DNA of 64,000 bases, from positions 2,864,001 through 2,928,000 of the forward strand of contig NZ_CP033365.1 in assembly GCF_013170825.1 (NCBI RefSeq), in the 5' to 3' direction. How positions within the stretch are numbered: the stretch's first letter is position 1; each line of letters begins with the position of its first letter. Below, in pieces: positions 43,051 through 52,362 of the stretch. The notes under the pieces are model-generated. The model searched no databases and was not told the origin of the DNA. It saw only the letters and a list, made by a program, of their open reading frames with translations. Made by a program: the position numbers and the translations under genes. This DNA comes from Mesorhizobium sp. NZP2298 (GTDB taxonomy: Bacteria; Pseudomonadota; Alphaproteobacteria; Rhizobiales; Rhizobiaceae).

Positions 43051-45678
43051 ATGGGCAGGAACATCGTCGTCTTCGCCGACGGCACCGGCAACAGCGCCGC
43101 CAAGGCGTTCAAGACCAATGTCTGGCGCCTCTACCAGGCGTTGGACCTCACCGGGGGCGACCAGATCGCCGTGTTCAGCGACGGCGTTGGCACCTCGCAG
43201 TTCAAGCCGTTCGAGATCATCGGCCTGGCGCTTGGCTTCGGTGTCAAGCGCCGCGTGCTGGCGCTCTACAAGTTCCTCTGTCTCAACTATGAGCCGGGCG
43301 ACAGGATCTTCGCCTTCGGCTTCAGCCGCGGCGCCTTCACCATTCGCGTGCTGGTCGGGATGATTGCCCGCGAAGGGCTGGTCAACTTCAAGTCGGAAGA
43401 GGAACTCGACCGCAACGCGCTCGCCGCCTATCGGGCATACCGCCCCCAGGCCTTCGGTTCCTCGCTGCCCTGGGTCGTGTTCGCCCGCTTCGTGCGGGAC
43501 AGGGCGGTCGACCTTTGGAATGAGATCACGGGGAGCCGCCCCTACAGCGCGGTCAAACCCGGGGATGACGATGACCGTTCCGCCGCCAGGATCCGCGTCG
43601 CCTTCATTGGCGTGTGGGACACCGTCTCCGCCTATGGCCTGCCGGTCGACGAGCTGACCAAGGCGGTGGACAAATGGGTCTGGCCAATGACATTCGCCAA
43701 CAGGGACCTTCTCGGTGCCGTCGATTGTGCCCGGCAGGCCTTCAGCATCGACGACGAACGGCGCACATTCTTTCCGATTCCCTGGAATGAACGCGCCGCG
43801 GCAATGGCCGATCCACGCCTGCTGCAGGTCTGGTTCGCCGGCTGCCATGCCAATGTCGGCGGCGGCTACCCGGACGACAGGCTTGCCCACATCCCCCTGT
43901 GCTGGATGATCGGCGAAGCCGCGGAGCAGGGCCTGCAATTTAAGAAGGATCTGGTCGCCGACTATTGGGACTACGCGTCCGAGGCCGGGCGCATCTACGA
44001 TTCGCGATCCGGCATCAGCGTCTTTTACCGCTACCATCCGCGCGACGCCCAGGATCTGATGGAGCGTGACGGCCGGCGCATCAATCATGGCGTAAAGCCG
44101 CTGGTCGATGCGAGCGTCATAATCCGGATGGCCAAGGGATGCGACGACTACGCGCCGATCGCGCTGCCCGAACATATCGACGTGCTGTCGCCGCTCGGCG
44201 CACGGATACCTTTCACCGGCCTGCCGGACAATCGCCTGGCGCCGATGAGCGAGGCCGTCCTGATCGACAAATTGCCGCTCCCGGCCGGACGCAAGCGCGA
44301 TCTGGCCGACATGGAAAACAACTTCCGCGAAGCGCTGGGCAAGCTCCAGGAGAACGACACCGGTGAGGCGCCGGCGCCTGGCGAAAAGGCCGCCGCCGGC
44401 CGCGGTTATTCGCAGGGCCGCCTGGAACGCGCACAGCTGATGCGCGACACCGTGTGGTGGCGCCGTGGGCTGTACTATGCGCTGCTGTCGATCGGGGTCC
44501 TGTTCCTGGCGTTTCCGCTGTTTGCCGGCTATGTCACGCTCGATGTCGGCGGTGAGCTCGGAAAGTCCGCCTCCGGCCTCATCGGGCCGATCTTTGGTCT
44601 GGTCAGCGGCTTGCTGCCTGGTTTTGCCGCGCCATGGATCGATGCGGTGGTCAATCATCCGCCGGCGGCCGCAATCCTGGCCGCGCTGCTTGGCATTCTC
44701 CTGTGGGTCAACGGCGTGTTGCGCACGCGCATCAACGACCGTGCGCGGGCCGCCTGGAATGTCAACGCCGGGCGCAGCGCGACAATGCTGCAATCAAGCA
44801 GGAATGACGCGCATCGCCGCACGTCGCTGTTGGGAGCGGTCAGCCTCGGCATCGGCTCCTTGGCCGTGTGGCTTGGCGGAAATTACTACACCGGCTGGGT
44901 CTTCGCCGCAGGAGGGCTTGGCTCGTTCGCAACCTATCTCTTGCTGACCCGCAGGGGACCGCGCCGCGGGGTCGCGCCGACCCCTGTTTCGCTCCGCTTC
45001 GCCCGCGCGGTGCGGACGAACCCGCTCGCCCAATGGGTCTACGACAAGCTGAGGGAATTTGTGCTGCCGGCGGTATTTCTTATCCTGTCGATCGGCCTCA
45101 TCCTGTTTGCCGTCAACAAGGCCACATTCGAGGTCGCCGATTCCATGGGCGCCTTCTGCGCCGAACCCGCGCTTGGCGACCCGCCGGAAGGCGAAAGGCT
45201 GACGGGCACACCCTACGTCCTCCACACCGCTGACATGTGCGGCGACACCGGCAACTGGCTACAGGAAGGGGTTCGCTACGAGGTGGAGATTTCCATCGTC
45301 GCCGGGGACCCATGGCTCGACGGAGACGGGGACAAGGACAAAGCGTGTGCCGATACACGTGGCCTCGCCAGCGGCAGCGTCGCGCATTATCTGGGAACAC
45401 TGATGAAACGCTGGTGGGCGGAGCCTTATTTCAAGCCCATCGCCCGCGTTAGCCGCTTCGGCAACGACGAGTATGTCCTCAATGCCGTCGAGCCGGTGAT
45501 CCCCGGCCAATGCGCGAACATGAAGCTGACCGCCGAGATCAAGCCCAAGGCATCGGGTGAGCTCTATGTCTATGTCAACGATGCGGTGTTCGGCCTGCCC
45601 GGCGTCTACGACTTCTTCTACCGTCACAACCATGGATCGGCCGAGGTGAAGGTCAGCAAGGTGAACGTGTTTCCCTGA
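43051..45678 (+). CDS. DUF2235 alpha/beta-hydrolase-like membrane protein
   Basis: An 875-residue protein. The N-terminal half (about 1-400) is a DUF2235 domain, found in T6SS phospholipase effectors and related fungal and bacterial proteins: NIVVFADGTGNSAAKAFKTN, the nucleophile motif FAFGFSRGAFT, GVWDTVSAYGLP and AGCHANVGGGYPDDRL carry the likely Ser-Asp-His residues. The C-terminal half has four or more membrane helices (for example GLYYALLSIGVLFLAFPLFA and VLPAVFLILSIGLILFAVNK) followed by a probable periplasmic beta-rich domain with cysteines. ATG 43051 is chosen for its GGAGGGG site. It is downstream of the autotransporter on the same strand. No T6SS immunity or VgrG gene is nearby, so an effector role is not supported; a membrane-bound lipase or esterase is more likely. 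Confidence 0.85.
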   Translation: MGRNIVVFADGTGNSAAKAFKTNVWRLYQALDLTGGDQIAVFSDGVGTSQFKPFEIIGLALGFGVKRRVLALYKFLCLNYEPGDRIFAFGFSRGAFTIRVLVGMIAREGLVNFKSEEELDRNALAAYRAYRPQAFGSSLPWVVFARFVRDRAVDLWNEITGSRPYSAVKPGDDDDRSAARIRVAFIGVWDTVSAYGLPVDELTKAVDKWVWPMTFANRDLLGAVDCARQAFSIDDERRTFFPIPWNERAAAMADPRLLQVWFAGCHANVGGGYPDDRLAHIPLCWMIGEAAEQGLQFKKDLVADYWDYASEAGRIYDSRSGISVFYRYHPRDAQDLMERDGRRINHGVKPLVDASVIIRMAKGCDDYAPIALPEHIDVLSPLGARIPFTGLPDNRLAPMSEAVLIDKLPLPAGRKRDLADMENNFREALGKLQENDTGEAPAPGEKAAAGRGYSQGRLERAQLMRDTVWWRRGLYYALLSIGVLFLAFPLFAGYVTLDVGGELGKSASGLIGPIFGLVSGLLPGFAAPWIDAVVNHPPAAAILAALLGILLWVNGVLRTRINDRARAAWNVNAGRSATMLQSSRNDAHRRTSLLGAVSLGIGSLAVWLGGNYYTGWVFAAGGLGSFATYLLLTRRGPRRGVAPTPVSLRFARAVRTNPLAQWVYDKLREFVLPAVFLILSIGLILFAVNKATFEVADSMGAFCAEPALGDPPEGERLTGTPYVLHTADMCGDTGNWLQEGVRYEVEISIVAGDPWLDGDGDKDKACADTRGLASGSVAHYLGTLMKRWWAEPYFKPIARVSRFGNDEYVLNAVEPVIPGQCANMKLTAEIKPKASGELYVYVNDAVFGLPGVYDFFYRHNHGSAEVKVSKVNVFP

Positions 45679-45690
45679 GCCGGCTGGCCG

Positions 45691-46914
45691 TCACTCCGGC
45701 CCGCCGATCCAGTCGACCAGCAGGGCGGCAAGGCCGAAGATCGCGCCGATGGCACAGACACAGGGCCATCCGCCCCAGCTACAGCCTATGCCGGCCAGCA
45801 AGGACCCGACGGCGCCGCCAAGGAAGAAGATGCCGACGAACAGGCCGTTGAGGCGGCTGCGCGCCTTGGGCTGCAACAGGTTGATGGCGCGGCGGCCGAG
45901 CGTCTGGTCGCCGGTGACGCCAATATCGAGCAGTACGGCGCTGGCGCCAAGCAACGCCAACGGTTGCCATGCGGCTCCGGACTGGGAGGAGCCGGCCCAG
46001 GCGGCGAGCGCCATCGCGCCGATCAGCACGAGATGGCAGACGATGGTGGCGGATCGCGTCCAGCCATGGTCGCCGGCGCGGCCGAACAGCGGCGTGACCA
46101 CGGCGCCTCCGGCGCCGACCAGTGCGAAGAGCGCAATGCCGCGCTGGCCAAGGGCGAAAGGCGGCTCTGCCAGGCGCAAGGCCACCGCCGTCCAGAACAG
46201 GCTGAACGCCGCCATCACCAGGGCCGCCGTCAGTGCGCGGCGCCGCAGCATCGGTTCGTCGCGCAGCAGGTCGAACAGTGAGGCGATCAGCGCGCCGTAG
46301 GAGGACTTCACCTGAGGGCGCCGGCGCGGCAAGGTGAAGGCGAGTACGCAGGCGAGCAGGACCAGTGCGGTGGCGCTGAGGCCGTAGAAGGCCCGCCAGC
46401 CCCAGGCGCCGGCGACAAGGCTGGCCAGCGGCCGCGCCAAGAGGATGCCGATCATCAACCCGCTCATCACGTCGCCGATGACGCGGCCGGCCGCGCCGGG
46501 TGGCGCCATCGAGGCGGCGATCGGCACCAGGATCTGGATCGCCGAGCAGGCGGCGCCGAGGACGAACAGGACGATCAGCAGCGAGGCGATGGTGGGCGCG
46601 AAGGCGGCGACGCCAGCCGCCAGGGCGGCCGCCAGGAGCATGCGCAGGATCAGGGCGCGGTTCTCGGCGAGATCGGCCAGCGGCACCAGGAAGAACAAGC
46701 CGGCGGCATAGCCGAGCAGGGTGGCCATGGCGACGAGACCGATGCTCGCGGCACCGGCGCCGAGCGACGGGCCGATCAGCCCGACCAGTGTCTGCGGCGC
46801 GAACAAATTGGTGACGATGATGCCGGTAGAGGCGGCAAAGAGCAGCGTCTGCGGACCGGTGATGGTGCCGGCGGGCAGCCGCTCGCACAATTGGCCGTCA
46901 TTGGTGTCGAGCAT
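45691..46914 (-). CDS. MFS transporter (drug/metabolite efflux type)
   Basis: A 407-residue inner-membrane protein with twelve predicted helices. Typical MFS signatures include the loop LADLAENRALILRM, the PRRRPQVKSS central loop and repeated Gly/Ala-rich helices such as GLVAMATLLGYAAGLFFLVP. It resembles multidrug or sugar-efflux MFS members, with proton-driven export the likely activity. GAGG precedes the ATG. The gene is divergent from a LysR regulator 98 bases away, which probably controls it. Substrate unknown. Confidence 0.9.
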   Translation of the reverse strand: MLDTNDGQLCERLPAGTITGPQTLLFAASTGIIVTNLFAPQTLVGLIGPSLGAGAASIGLVAMATLLGYAAGLFFLVPLADLAENRALILRMLLAAALAAGVAAFAPTIASLLIVLFVLGAACSAIQILVPIAASMAPPGAAGRVIGDVMSGLMIGILLARPLASLVAGAWGWRAFYGLSATALVLLACVLAFTLPRRRPQVKSSYGALIASLFDLLRDEPMLRRRALTAALVMAAFSLFWTAVALRLAEPPFALGQRGIALFALVGAGGAVVTPLFGRAGDHGWTRSATIVCHLVLIGAMALAAWAGSSQSGAAWQPLALLGASAVLLDIGVTGDQTLGRRAINLLQPKARSRLNGLFVGIFFLGGAVGSLLAGIGCSWGGWPCVCAIGAIFGLAALLVDWIGGPE

Positions 46915-47012
46915 AAGGTCCTCAATAAGGTTGCATATTGGGTGAGGACTTTATGCCGAAGGATTATCATGCTACAATTCAATCAATTCGATAATGATTA
47001 TGCGAGATACGC
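46915..47012. promoter_or_regulatory. divergent MFS/LysR control region
   Basis: The 98-bp space has an AT-rich core with the dyad ATTATC (46963-46968) and GATAAT (46990-46995), 21 bases apart, plus CAATTCAATCAATTCG between them. This fits a LysR-type binding region over both promoters. Confidence 0.4.
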
Positions 47013-47921
47013 ATGAATATCCATGATCTCGAAGCCTTCATCGCGGTGGTGGAAACCGGCTCGATCGTCGGCGCCTCGGCCAGGCTCAACCTCACCCAGC
47101 CGGGCGTCACGCGCCGCATCCAGAACCTCGAGGATGGGCTGGCGACGGCACTGCTCGACCGCCAGTCGAAGCCGCTGAAGCCGACCGCCTCGGGGCGCCA
47201 GGCCTATGAGCATGGAAGGCGCGTGCTGCGTTCGCTGGAAGATCTCAAGGCCGGCGTGTCGCCGCAGGGCGAATTGAACGGCGAGTTCCGGCTGGGGATC
47301 ATGCCCTACCTGTCGGATGCGGCCCTCGCGCTGCCGCTCGACCGGCTGCGCGCGGCGTTTCCGAACCTCACCTTGCGCATCACGTCCGGCTGGTCGCCAC
47401 GGCTGGTGGAGCAGGCGGTGCGCAGCGAACTCGACGCGGTCGCAGTCTGTCTTCCCGACGGCGTCAGGCCGCCGGACGAGCTGGCCTGCGACGATCTCGG
47501 CCTGCAGTCGGTGCTGCTGGTCGCGGCACCTGGTCTCGGCGTGCCGAAGCCCGTTGATCTCGCCACGCTTTCGCGCTTTCCCTGGGTGATGAACGAGAAT
47601 GGCTGCGGCTTCCGCGCCTTCATCCGCCACACGCTGGAGGCGGCGCGGCTGCCTTTCCAGGTCGGGGTCGAGGCGCTGAGCGCGGATCTGCGCATGTCGC
47701 TGGTCGCGCGCGGCCACGGCATCGGCCTCGTCACGCCGGCGGCCTTCGCCGAAAGCCCGTGGCGCGACAAGGTCGAGATCATCGACTGCACGGATTTCAA
47801 ACCGCGGGTGCGGGCGTGGATGCTGCATCGCCCGCCGGCCGGACGCCTCGGCCGGCCGATCACGCTGTTTCGCGACGCATTGCTGGAAGGGCTGGAGGCG
47901 CCGCTGCCGCTGTCGTCGTAG
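47013..47921 (+). CDS. LysR-family transcriptional regulator
   Basis: A 302-residue LysR protein. The N-terminal helix-turn-helix is clear (MNIHDLEAFIAVVETGSIVG then ARLNLTQPGVTRRIQNLED), and the rest is a co-inducer-binding domain (GEFRLGIMPYLSDAALAL onwards, VARGHGIGLVTPAAFAE). It probably regulates the divergent MFS gene. The inducer is unknown. Start codon follows directly on the AT-rich promoter and is the natural N-terminus of the family. Confidence 0.93.
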   Translation: MNIHDLEAFIAVVETGSIVGASARLNLTQPGVTRRIQNLEDGLATALLDRQSKPLKPTASGRQAYEHGRRVLRSLEDLKAGVSPQGELNGEFRLGIMPYLSDAALALPLDRLRAAFPNLTLRITSGWSPRLVEQAVRSELDAVAVCLPDGVRPPDELACDDLGLQSVLLVAAPGLGVPKPVDLATLSRFPWVMNENGCGFRAFIRHTLEAARLPFQVGVEALSADLRMSLVARGHGIGLVTPAAFAESPWRDKVEIIDCTDFKPRVRAWMLHRPPAGRLGRPITLFRDALLEGLEAPLPLSS

Positions 47922-48129
47922 TGGTTGGCGAAACTGGCAGTTGTAGTGGTGCTCGCCATGGCTAGGATTGCCACATGAGGTACAATTTGCTGAACTTCGC
48001 CTTATCGCCAGCGCAAAAGGCTGCAGCGTAAGACGGCTGCGATTGAGTTGCGGAACTCTTTCAGGCGTTGGCGGGACAGAGGGCGCGCGAAGGAACGAGG
48101 CGTGTCCATTCTCGCATCGCCACCCTCGA

Positions 48130-49074
48130 TCATCCCAAAATAGCATCCGGGCCGGCGCCGCAGACGATGGCGCAGACGCGCTCGCCCTGCTTCAACCGCA
48201 CTCGGCCCTCGGCCAGTGCCGCGATGGCGGCGGCGCCGCTGAGGTCGGCGGCGAGGCCCATCTCGAACCACAGGCTTCTGGCGGCGCGCAGCATCTCGTC
48301 GTCGTCGACCAGCACGATCTCGTCGACCTTGTCACGGACAATGTCGAAGATGCGGTCGTCGGTCTTGGCGCAGGCCATGGTCGCCACCGAGGTGGTCACC
48401 TTGTCCAGCGCCACGTTGCGGCCGGCTTCGAGCGCGCGCAGCAGCACCGGCGAGCCTGTCGCCTCGATGCCGACGACGCGCACATGCGGCGCCAGCGCCT
48501 TGATCGCGGTCGCGACGCCGCTGACCAGGCCGCCGCCGCCCATGGCGACAAGCACCGTGGTGACATCCGGCATCTGGTCGAGGATTTCTAGGCCGACCGT
48601 GCCTTGCCCGGCGACCACCGCCGGGTCGGCGAAGGGGTGGAAATAGACGGCGCCGGTTTCGCGGACGAAGGCCTGCGCCGCCTCGTTGGATTCGTGCCAG
48701 GCCGAGCCGACGATGTGGGTGGCCGCGCCCCAGGCGCGCAGCTTCTCGATCTTGGCCGGCGAGGCGTTGGTCGGCAGGAAGATGGTTGCCGGCACACCGG
48801 CCATGAAGCCCGCGCGGGCGGTAGCTATGCCATGGTTGCCACCCGAGGCGGTGACGATGCCATGCTTCAGCGCGGCGGGGTCGAGCGAGAGCAGCCTGTT
48901 GGTGGCGCCGCGCGCCTTGAACGATCCGGTGACCTGCAGCAGTTCCAGCTTCAGCATCAGGTCGACGCCGCCGGCCAGCGGTGTCTTGAGGTTGCCGGCG
49001 GCCATCATCGGCGTGCGCCTGACATTGCCTTCGATGCGCGCGGCGGCAGTGCGGATGTCTTCCAGCGCGATCAC
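48130..49074 (-). CDS. PLP-dependent threonine/serine dehydratase-like enzyme
   Basis: A 314-residue fold type II PLP enzyme. The Schiff-base lysine is in VTGSFKARGATNRLL (about residue 52), the asparagine loop is ASGGNHGIATA, and the phosphate-binding glycine loop is AMGGGGLVSGVA. It resembles threonine dehydratase and EutB, the dehydratase-like enzyme of ectoine/hydroxyectoine clusters. The start is a GTG that overlaps the stop of the upstream deacylase gene (GTGA). It is the last gene of the operon with that deacylase and the amino-acid ABC importer, so its substrate probably comes from the imported compound. EutB assignment is inference. Confidence 0.85.
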   Translation of the reverse strand: MIALEDIRTAAARIEGNVRRTPMMAAGNLKTPLAGGVDLMLKLELLQVTGSFKARGATNRLLSLDPAALKHGIVTASGGNHGIATARAGFMAGVPATIFLPTNASPAKIEKLRAWGAATHIVGSAWHESNEAAQAFVRETGAVYFHPFADPAVVAGQGTVGLEILDQMPDVTTVLVAMGGGGLVSGVATAIKALAPHVRVVGIEATGSPVLLRALEAGRNVALDKVTTSVATMACAKTDDRIFDIVRDKVDEIVLVDDDEMLRAARSLWFEMGLAADLSGAAAIAALAEGRVRLKQGERVCAIVCGAGPDAILG

Positions 49075-50087
49075 GCCAGCTCTCCTTCATAGCGCGTGGC
49101 GACGGTGACGCAGCAATTGCCGACAACGACACGGCCGGGCTGGCGGCGGCCATAGACGATGCCGTCCGAGAGGTAGCGCACGGTCTCGGGCGCGCGGCCG
49201 GGGTCGGCCAGATTGTGGATGCGGCCGGCGTCCTCGCCGGCATGCACCTCGGCGCCCAGCGCGTGGAACGGTTCGAACACGCCATTGGCGGTGGCCAGCA
49301 CATAGCCCTCATGGCCGGGGATGCGCAGGATGTTTTCGGGCCTCGCGGCAGGCGGCCCGCCTGTCGGCGGCAGCACGCCGAGGTGGCTCAGCACATTGCG
49401 CACGCCCTTGCGGCAGATGCCGAGCGCGTCGAGTGAGACCGTACCGGCGCCGGCCATCTCGGTGCCGACGGTGGTCAGCCCGGCCCGCACCGATGTGGCC
49501 GTGGAGGTGCGCGGCTCGCCGAGATTGTCGATGACGACGGTGAGCGGAGCGTCGAAGGCGAGCACCGCTTCCATGTTGCGCCTGCGGTGGGCGGCGTCGG
49601 GCGCCGGCTCGATGATGGCGCTGGGCAGGATGTTGAGCGAGGAACCGCCGGAGTGAAGATCGACATAGGCATGGCCGAGCGGCATGACGACGTCGCTGAC
49701 ATAGGCCGAGATCTGCTGGGTGATGGTGCCGGTTGGATCGCCGGGGAATGTGCGGTTGAGGTTCAGCCCGTCGACAGGCGAGGTGCGGCGGCCGGCCAGC
49801 ACGGCCGGCAGGTTGATCGCCGGCAGGAAGATGATGCGGCCGCTGACCATGCCCGGGTCGAGATCGCGGATGAGTTCGCCGAGCGTGATCGGCCCCTCAT
49901 ACTCGTCGCCATGGTTGCCGGCCTGCAGGATGACGGTCGGCCCGTTGCCGTTCTGGATCACCGCGAGCGGAATGCGGGTCGCGCCCCAGGCGTCGTCATG
50001 CGGCGAATGCGGAATGTCGACGAAGCCGATCTGCTTGCCGGAACGGTCGAAATCGATGGTGGTGCGGGCGGTGGACATGCGGGCCAT
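49071..50087 (-). CDS. succinylglutamate desuccinylase/aspartoacylase-family deacylase (DoeB-like)
   Basis: A zinc carboxypeptidase-like deacylase of about 338 residues. Metal-site motifs are present: AGNHGDEYEGPITL gives the first His and Glu, and YVDLHSGGSSLNILP gives the second His; GLNLNRTFPGDPTG is the substrate loop. In ectoine degradation the family member DoeB removes the acetyl group from N-acetyl-diaminobutyrate; others act on N-acyl amino acids. The ATG at 50085-50087 is used because AAGAGA lies upstream and the longer frame to 50162 runs through a hairpin. It is co-transcribed with the ABC importer and overlaps the dehydratase gene. Confidence 0.85.
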   Translation of the reverse strand: MARMSTARTTIDFDRSGKQIGFVDIPHSPHDDAWGATRIPLAVIQNGNGPTVILQAGNHGDEYEGPITLGELIRDLDPGMVSGRIIFLPAINLPAVLAGRRTSPVDGLNLNRTFPGDPTGTITQQISAYVSDVVMPLGHAYVDLHSGGSSLNILPSAIIEPAPDAAHRRRNMEAVLAFDAPLTVVIDNLGEPRTSTATSVRAGLTTVGTEMAGAGTVSLDALGICRKGVRNVLSHLGVLPPTGGPPAARPENILRIPGHEGYVLATANGVFEPFHALGAEVHAGEDAGRIHNLADPGRAPETVRYLSDGIVYGRRQPGRVVVGNCCVTVATRYEGELA

Positions 50088-50130
50088 GTTTCTCTTTGAA
50101 ACTCTGCGGGAATGGAGGTGGCGAGGGAGA

Positions 50131-50160
50131 GGCGGCGAGGGCGGAAAGGCCCCCGCCGCC
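50131..50160 (-). terminator. GC-rich hairpin after the solute-binding protein gene
   Basis: The arms 50131-50141 and 50150-50160 pair at 10 of 11 positions (GGCGGCGAGGG with CCCCCGCCGCC). It lies between the binding-protein and deacylase genes. No T-run follows on the coding strand; instead seven T residues precede it. It probably stabilises the upstream mRNA or reduces read-through. Confidence 0.5.
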
Positions 50161-50169
50161 AAAAAAAGG

Positions 50170-50958
50170 TCAGATCGGCGGCAGGGTCGACAGCGTGGTG
50201 CCGATCCACTTCTGCGACAGCGCCGAGAGCGAGCCGTCGAGCATGCCGAGATGGATGTAGGTGTCGAGCCAGCGCAGCAGCTCCGGGCTGCCCTGCTGGA
50301 TGCCGATGTAACAGGGCGAGAATTGCAGGATGAATTTGGGCTTCAGCTGCACCTTGGCGTCCTTGTCCATCAAATCCTTGGCCACGACATCGGCGGTGGC
50401 CAACAGTTGCGCCTGGCCGGAGGTGAAAGCGGCCGCGGCGGTGGCGTCGTCGTCGAAGCGCACGATCTTGGCGTTGGGCGCGGCCTTGGTCAGTTCGAGA
50501 TCCTGCGTCGTGCCGCGCGCCACGGCGATGGTCTCGTCCTTGAGTTCGGCCGGGCTCTTCACCGTGATGCTGTCGGGGCCGAAGACGCCGATCGAAAGCG
50601 CCGCATAGGGCGAGGTGAAGGCGATCTGCAGCGCGCGCTCCGGCGTCGCGCCCATGGCGGCGATGACGATGTCGAGGCGGTCGGTGACCAGATAGGGCAC
50701 GCGGTTGGCGCCGGTGATCTGCTGCAGTTCGAGCTTGACGCCCAGCGCTTCGGCGATCTTCCTGGCCATGTCGACATCGAGGCCGACCGGCTCGTTCTTG
50801 GCGTCGACCGAACCGAAGGGCGGCACGTCGATCGGCACGCCGATGCGTACCGTGCCGGCGGACAGGATCTTCTGCAGGTCGGCCGCTCGCGCCGGTATTG
50901 CCGAGACGGCGCCGGCCAGGAGCACGGCTGTGACGATCCTGGTGAGATGCTTGAACAT
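50170..50958 (-). CDS. amino-acid ABC transporter solute-binding protein
   Basis: A 262-residue periplasmic binding protein of the polar-amino-acid family (SBP_bac_3). A signal peptide (VTAVLLAGAVSAIPARAADL) precedes GTVRIGVPIDVPPFG, GLDVDMARKIAEALGVKLEL and DIVIAAMGATPERAL, typical of the family. A GGGGAAG ribosome-binding site precedes the ATG. It is in one operon with two permeases and an ATPase. The ligand cannot be assigned; the downstream deacylase and dehydratase suggest an ectoine-like or N-acyl amino acid. Confidence 0.93.
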   Translation of the reverse strand: MFKHLTRIVTAVLLAGAVSAIPARAADLQKILSAGTVRIGVPIDVPPFGSVDAKNEPVGLDVDMARKIAEALGVKLELQQITGANRVPYLVTDRLDIVIAAMGATPERALQIAFTSPYAALSIGVFGPDSITVKSPAELKDETIAVARGTTQDLELTKAAPNAKIVRFDDDATAAAAFTSGQAQLLATADVVAKDLMDKDAKVQLKPKFILQFSPCYIGIQQGSPELLRWLDTYIHLGMLDGSLSALSQKWIGTTLSTLPPI

Positions 50959-50993
50959 GGAACTTCCCCTTTTTCTGGTTGGACTTTCTTTTC

Positions 50994-51725
50994 TTAGTGA
51001 AGGACGGCGCTCAGGAAGCTCCTGAGTTCGGCCGTACGAGGCTCGAGCAAGGTCTCACGCGCTGGTCCATCCTCGTGGATGCGGCCCTCGTGCATGAAGA
51101 TCACGCGGTCGGCGACGTTCTTGGCAAAGTTCATCTCATGGGTGACGAGCATCATGGTCATGCCTTCGCTGGCGACGCTTTCGAGCACGCGCAGCACTTC
51201 GCCGACCAGTTCGGGGTCGAGCGCGGAGGTGATCTCGTCGAACAGCATCAGGGTCGGCTGCATGGCCAGCGAGCGCGCGATGGCGACGCGCTGCTGCTGG
51301 CCGCCGGACAACTCGTCGGGATAGGCAAGCAGCTTGTCGGCGAGGCCGACCTTGGCGACCACGGCGCGGGCGACTTCGCGGGCGGCCGGCGTGTCGAGCT
51401 TGCGCACCAGCTTCAGCGCCAGCGTGACATTGCGCTCGACATTGAGATGCGGGAACAGATTGTAGCTCTGGAACACCATGCCGGCGCGCTGGCGCAGGAG
51501 GTTGAGGTCGGCCCCGGGCGCGGTGACGTCGATGCCGTCGACGACGATGCGGCCGGCCTGCACCTTCTCCAGCCCGTTGATGCAGCGAAGCATGGTCGAC
51601 TTGCCCGAGCCCGAGCGGCCGATGACGGCGACGATCTCGCCTTTTTCCACGTTGAGCGAGATGCCCTTCAGCACCTCGACGGCGCCGAAGCGCTTGCGGA
51701 TATCGGCGATTTCAACGAGCGACAT
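50994..51725 (-). CDS. amino-acid ABC transporter ATPase
   Basis: A 243-residue ATPase of the GlnQ/HisP type. Walker A is VIGRSGSGKSTMLRCINGLE, the Q-loop MVFQSYNLFPHLNVERNVTL, the signature LSGGQQQRVAIARSLA and Walker B LMLFDEITSALDPELVGEV, with the switch histidine in MMLVTHEMNFA. GGAGA precedes the ATG. It overlaps the end of the upstream permease gene by 14 bases. Confidence 0.96.
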   Translation of the reverse strand: MSLVEIADIRKRFGAVEVLKGISLNVEKGEIVAVIGRSGSGKSTMLRCINGLEKVQAGRIVVDGIDVTAPGADLNLLRQRAGMVFQSYNLFPHLNVERNVTLALKLVRKLDTPAAREVARAVVAKVGLADKLLAYPDELSGGQQQRVAIARSLAMQPTLMLFDEITSALDPELVGEVLRVLESVASEGMTMMLVTHEMNFAKNVADRVIFMHEGRIHEDGPARETLLEPRTAELRSFLSAVLH

Positions 51726-52362
51726 GAAGTCTCCTTTCCAGCATGCGGGCGAGCTGGGAGAGGGAAAAGCAGATGACGAAATAGATGGCGGCGGCGGTGA
51801 GGTAGACCGGCAGCGGGGCGAAGGTCGCGCCGCTGATGATCTGGCTGGCGCGGGTCAGTTCGACGAAGCCGATCAGCGCGGTGAGCGAGGTGTTCTTCAC
51901 CAGCTGGACGAGGAAGCCGACGGTCGGCGCGACGGAGATGCGGATCGCCTGCGGCAGCACAACATGGCCGAGGCGCTGCGCATAGGTGAGGCCGAGCGCG
52001 GCGCCTGCCTCCCATTGCCGCTGCGACACCGATTGCAGGCTGCCGCGCCAGATCTCGCCGAAGAAGGCCGAAGCGTAGATCGACAGGGAAAGTGCCGCCG
52101 CCGTCCAGGCGTCGACCGAGAGGCCGATCAGCGGCAGGCCGAAGAAGAAGACGAAGAGCTGGCCGAGCAGCGGCGTGCCCTGGATCAGGTTGATCCAGGC
52201 GATCGCCAGCCAGTTGAGCGGCCTGAACGGGATGACGCGCAGGACGGCGACGACGATGCCGAGCAGGCCGCCGCCCACGGTGGCGGTGAGCGCCAGCAGC
52301 AGCGTCCAGCGTGCGGCCTCGATCAGGTAGACGATATCGGTGCCGCCAAATTCGCGGATCAT
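51712..52362 (-). CDS. amino-acid ABC transporter permease
   Basis: A 216-residue membrane protein of the HisM/GlnP type with about five helices. The cytosolic coupling motif is REWEAGAALGLTYAQ-like here (QRQWEAGAALGLTYAQRLGH), and IQGTPLLGQLFVFFFGLPLI is characteristic. It starts within the stop of the preceding permease gene (ATGA), so the two are translated together. Confidence 0.94.
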   Translation of the reverse strand: MIREFGGTDIVYLIEAARWTLLLALTATVGGGLLGIVVAVLRVIPFRPLNWLAIAWINLIQGTPLLGQLFVFFFGLPLIGLSVDAWTAAALSLSIYASAFFGEIWRGSLQSVSQRQWEAGAALGLTYAQRLGHVVLPQAIRISVAPTVGFLVQLVKNTSLTALIGFVELTRASQIISGATFAPLPVYLTAAAIYFVICFSLSQLARMLERRLHVAR

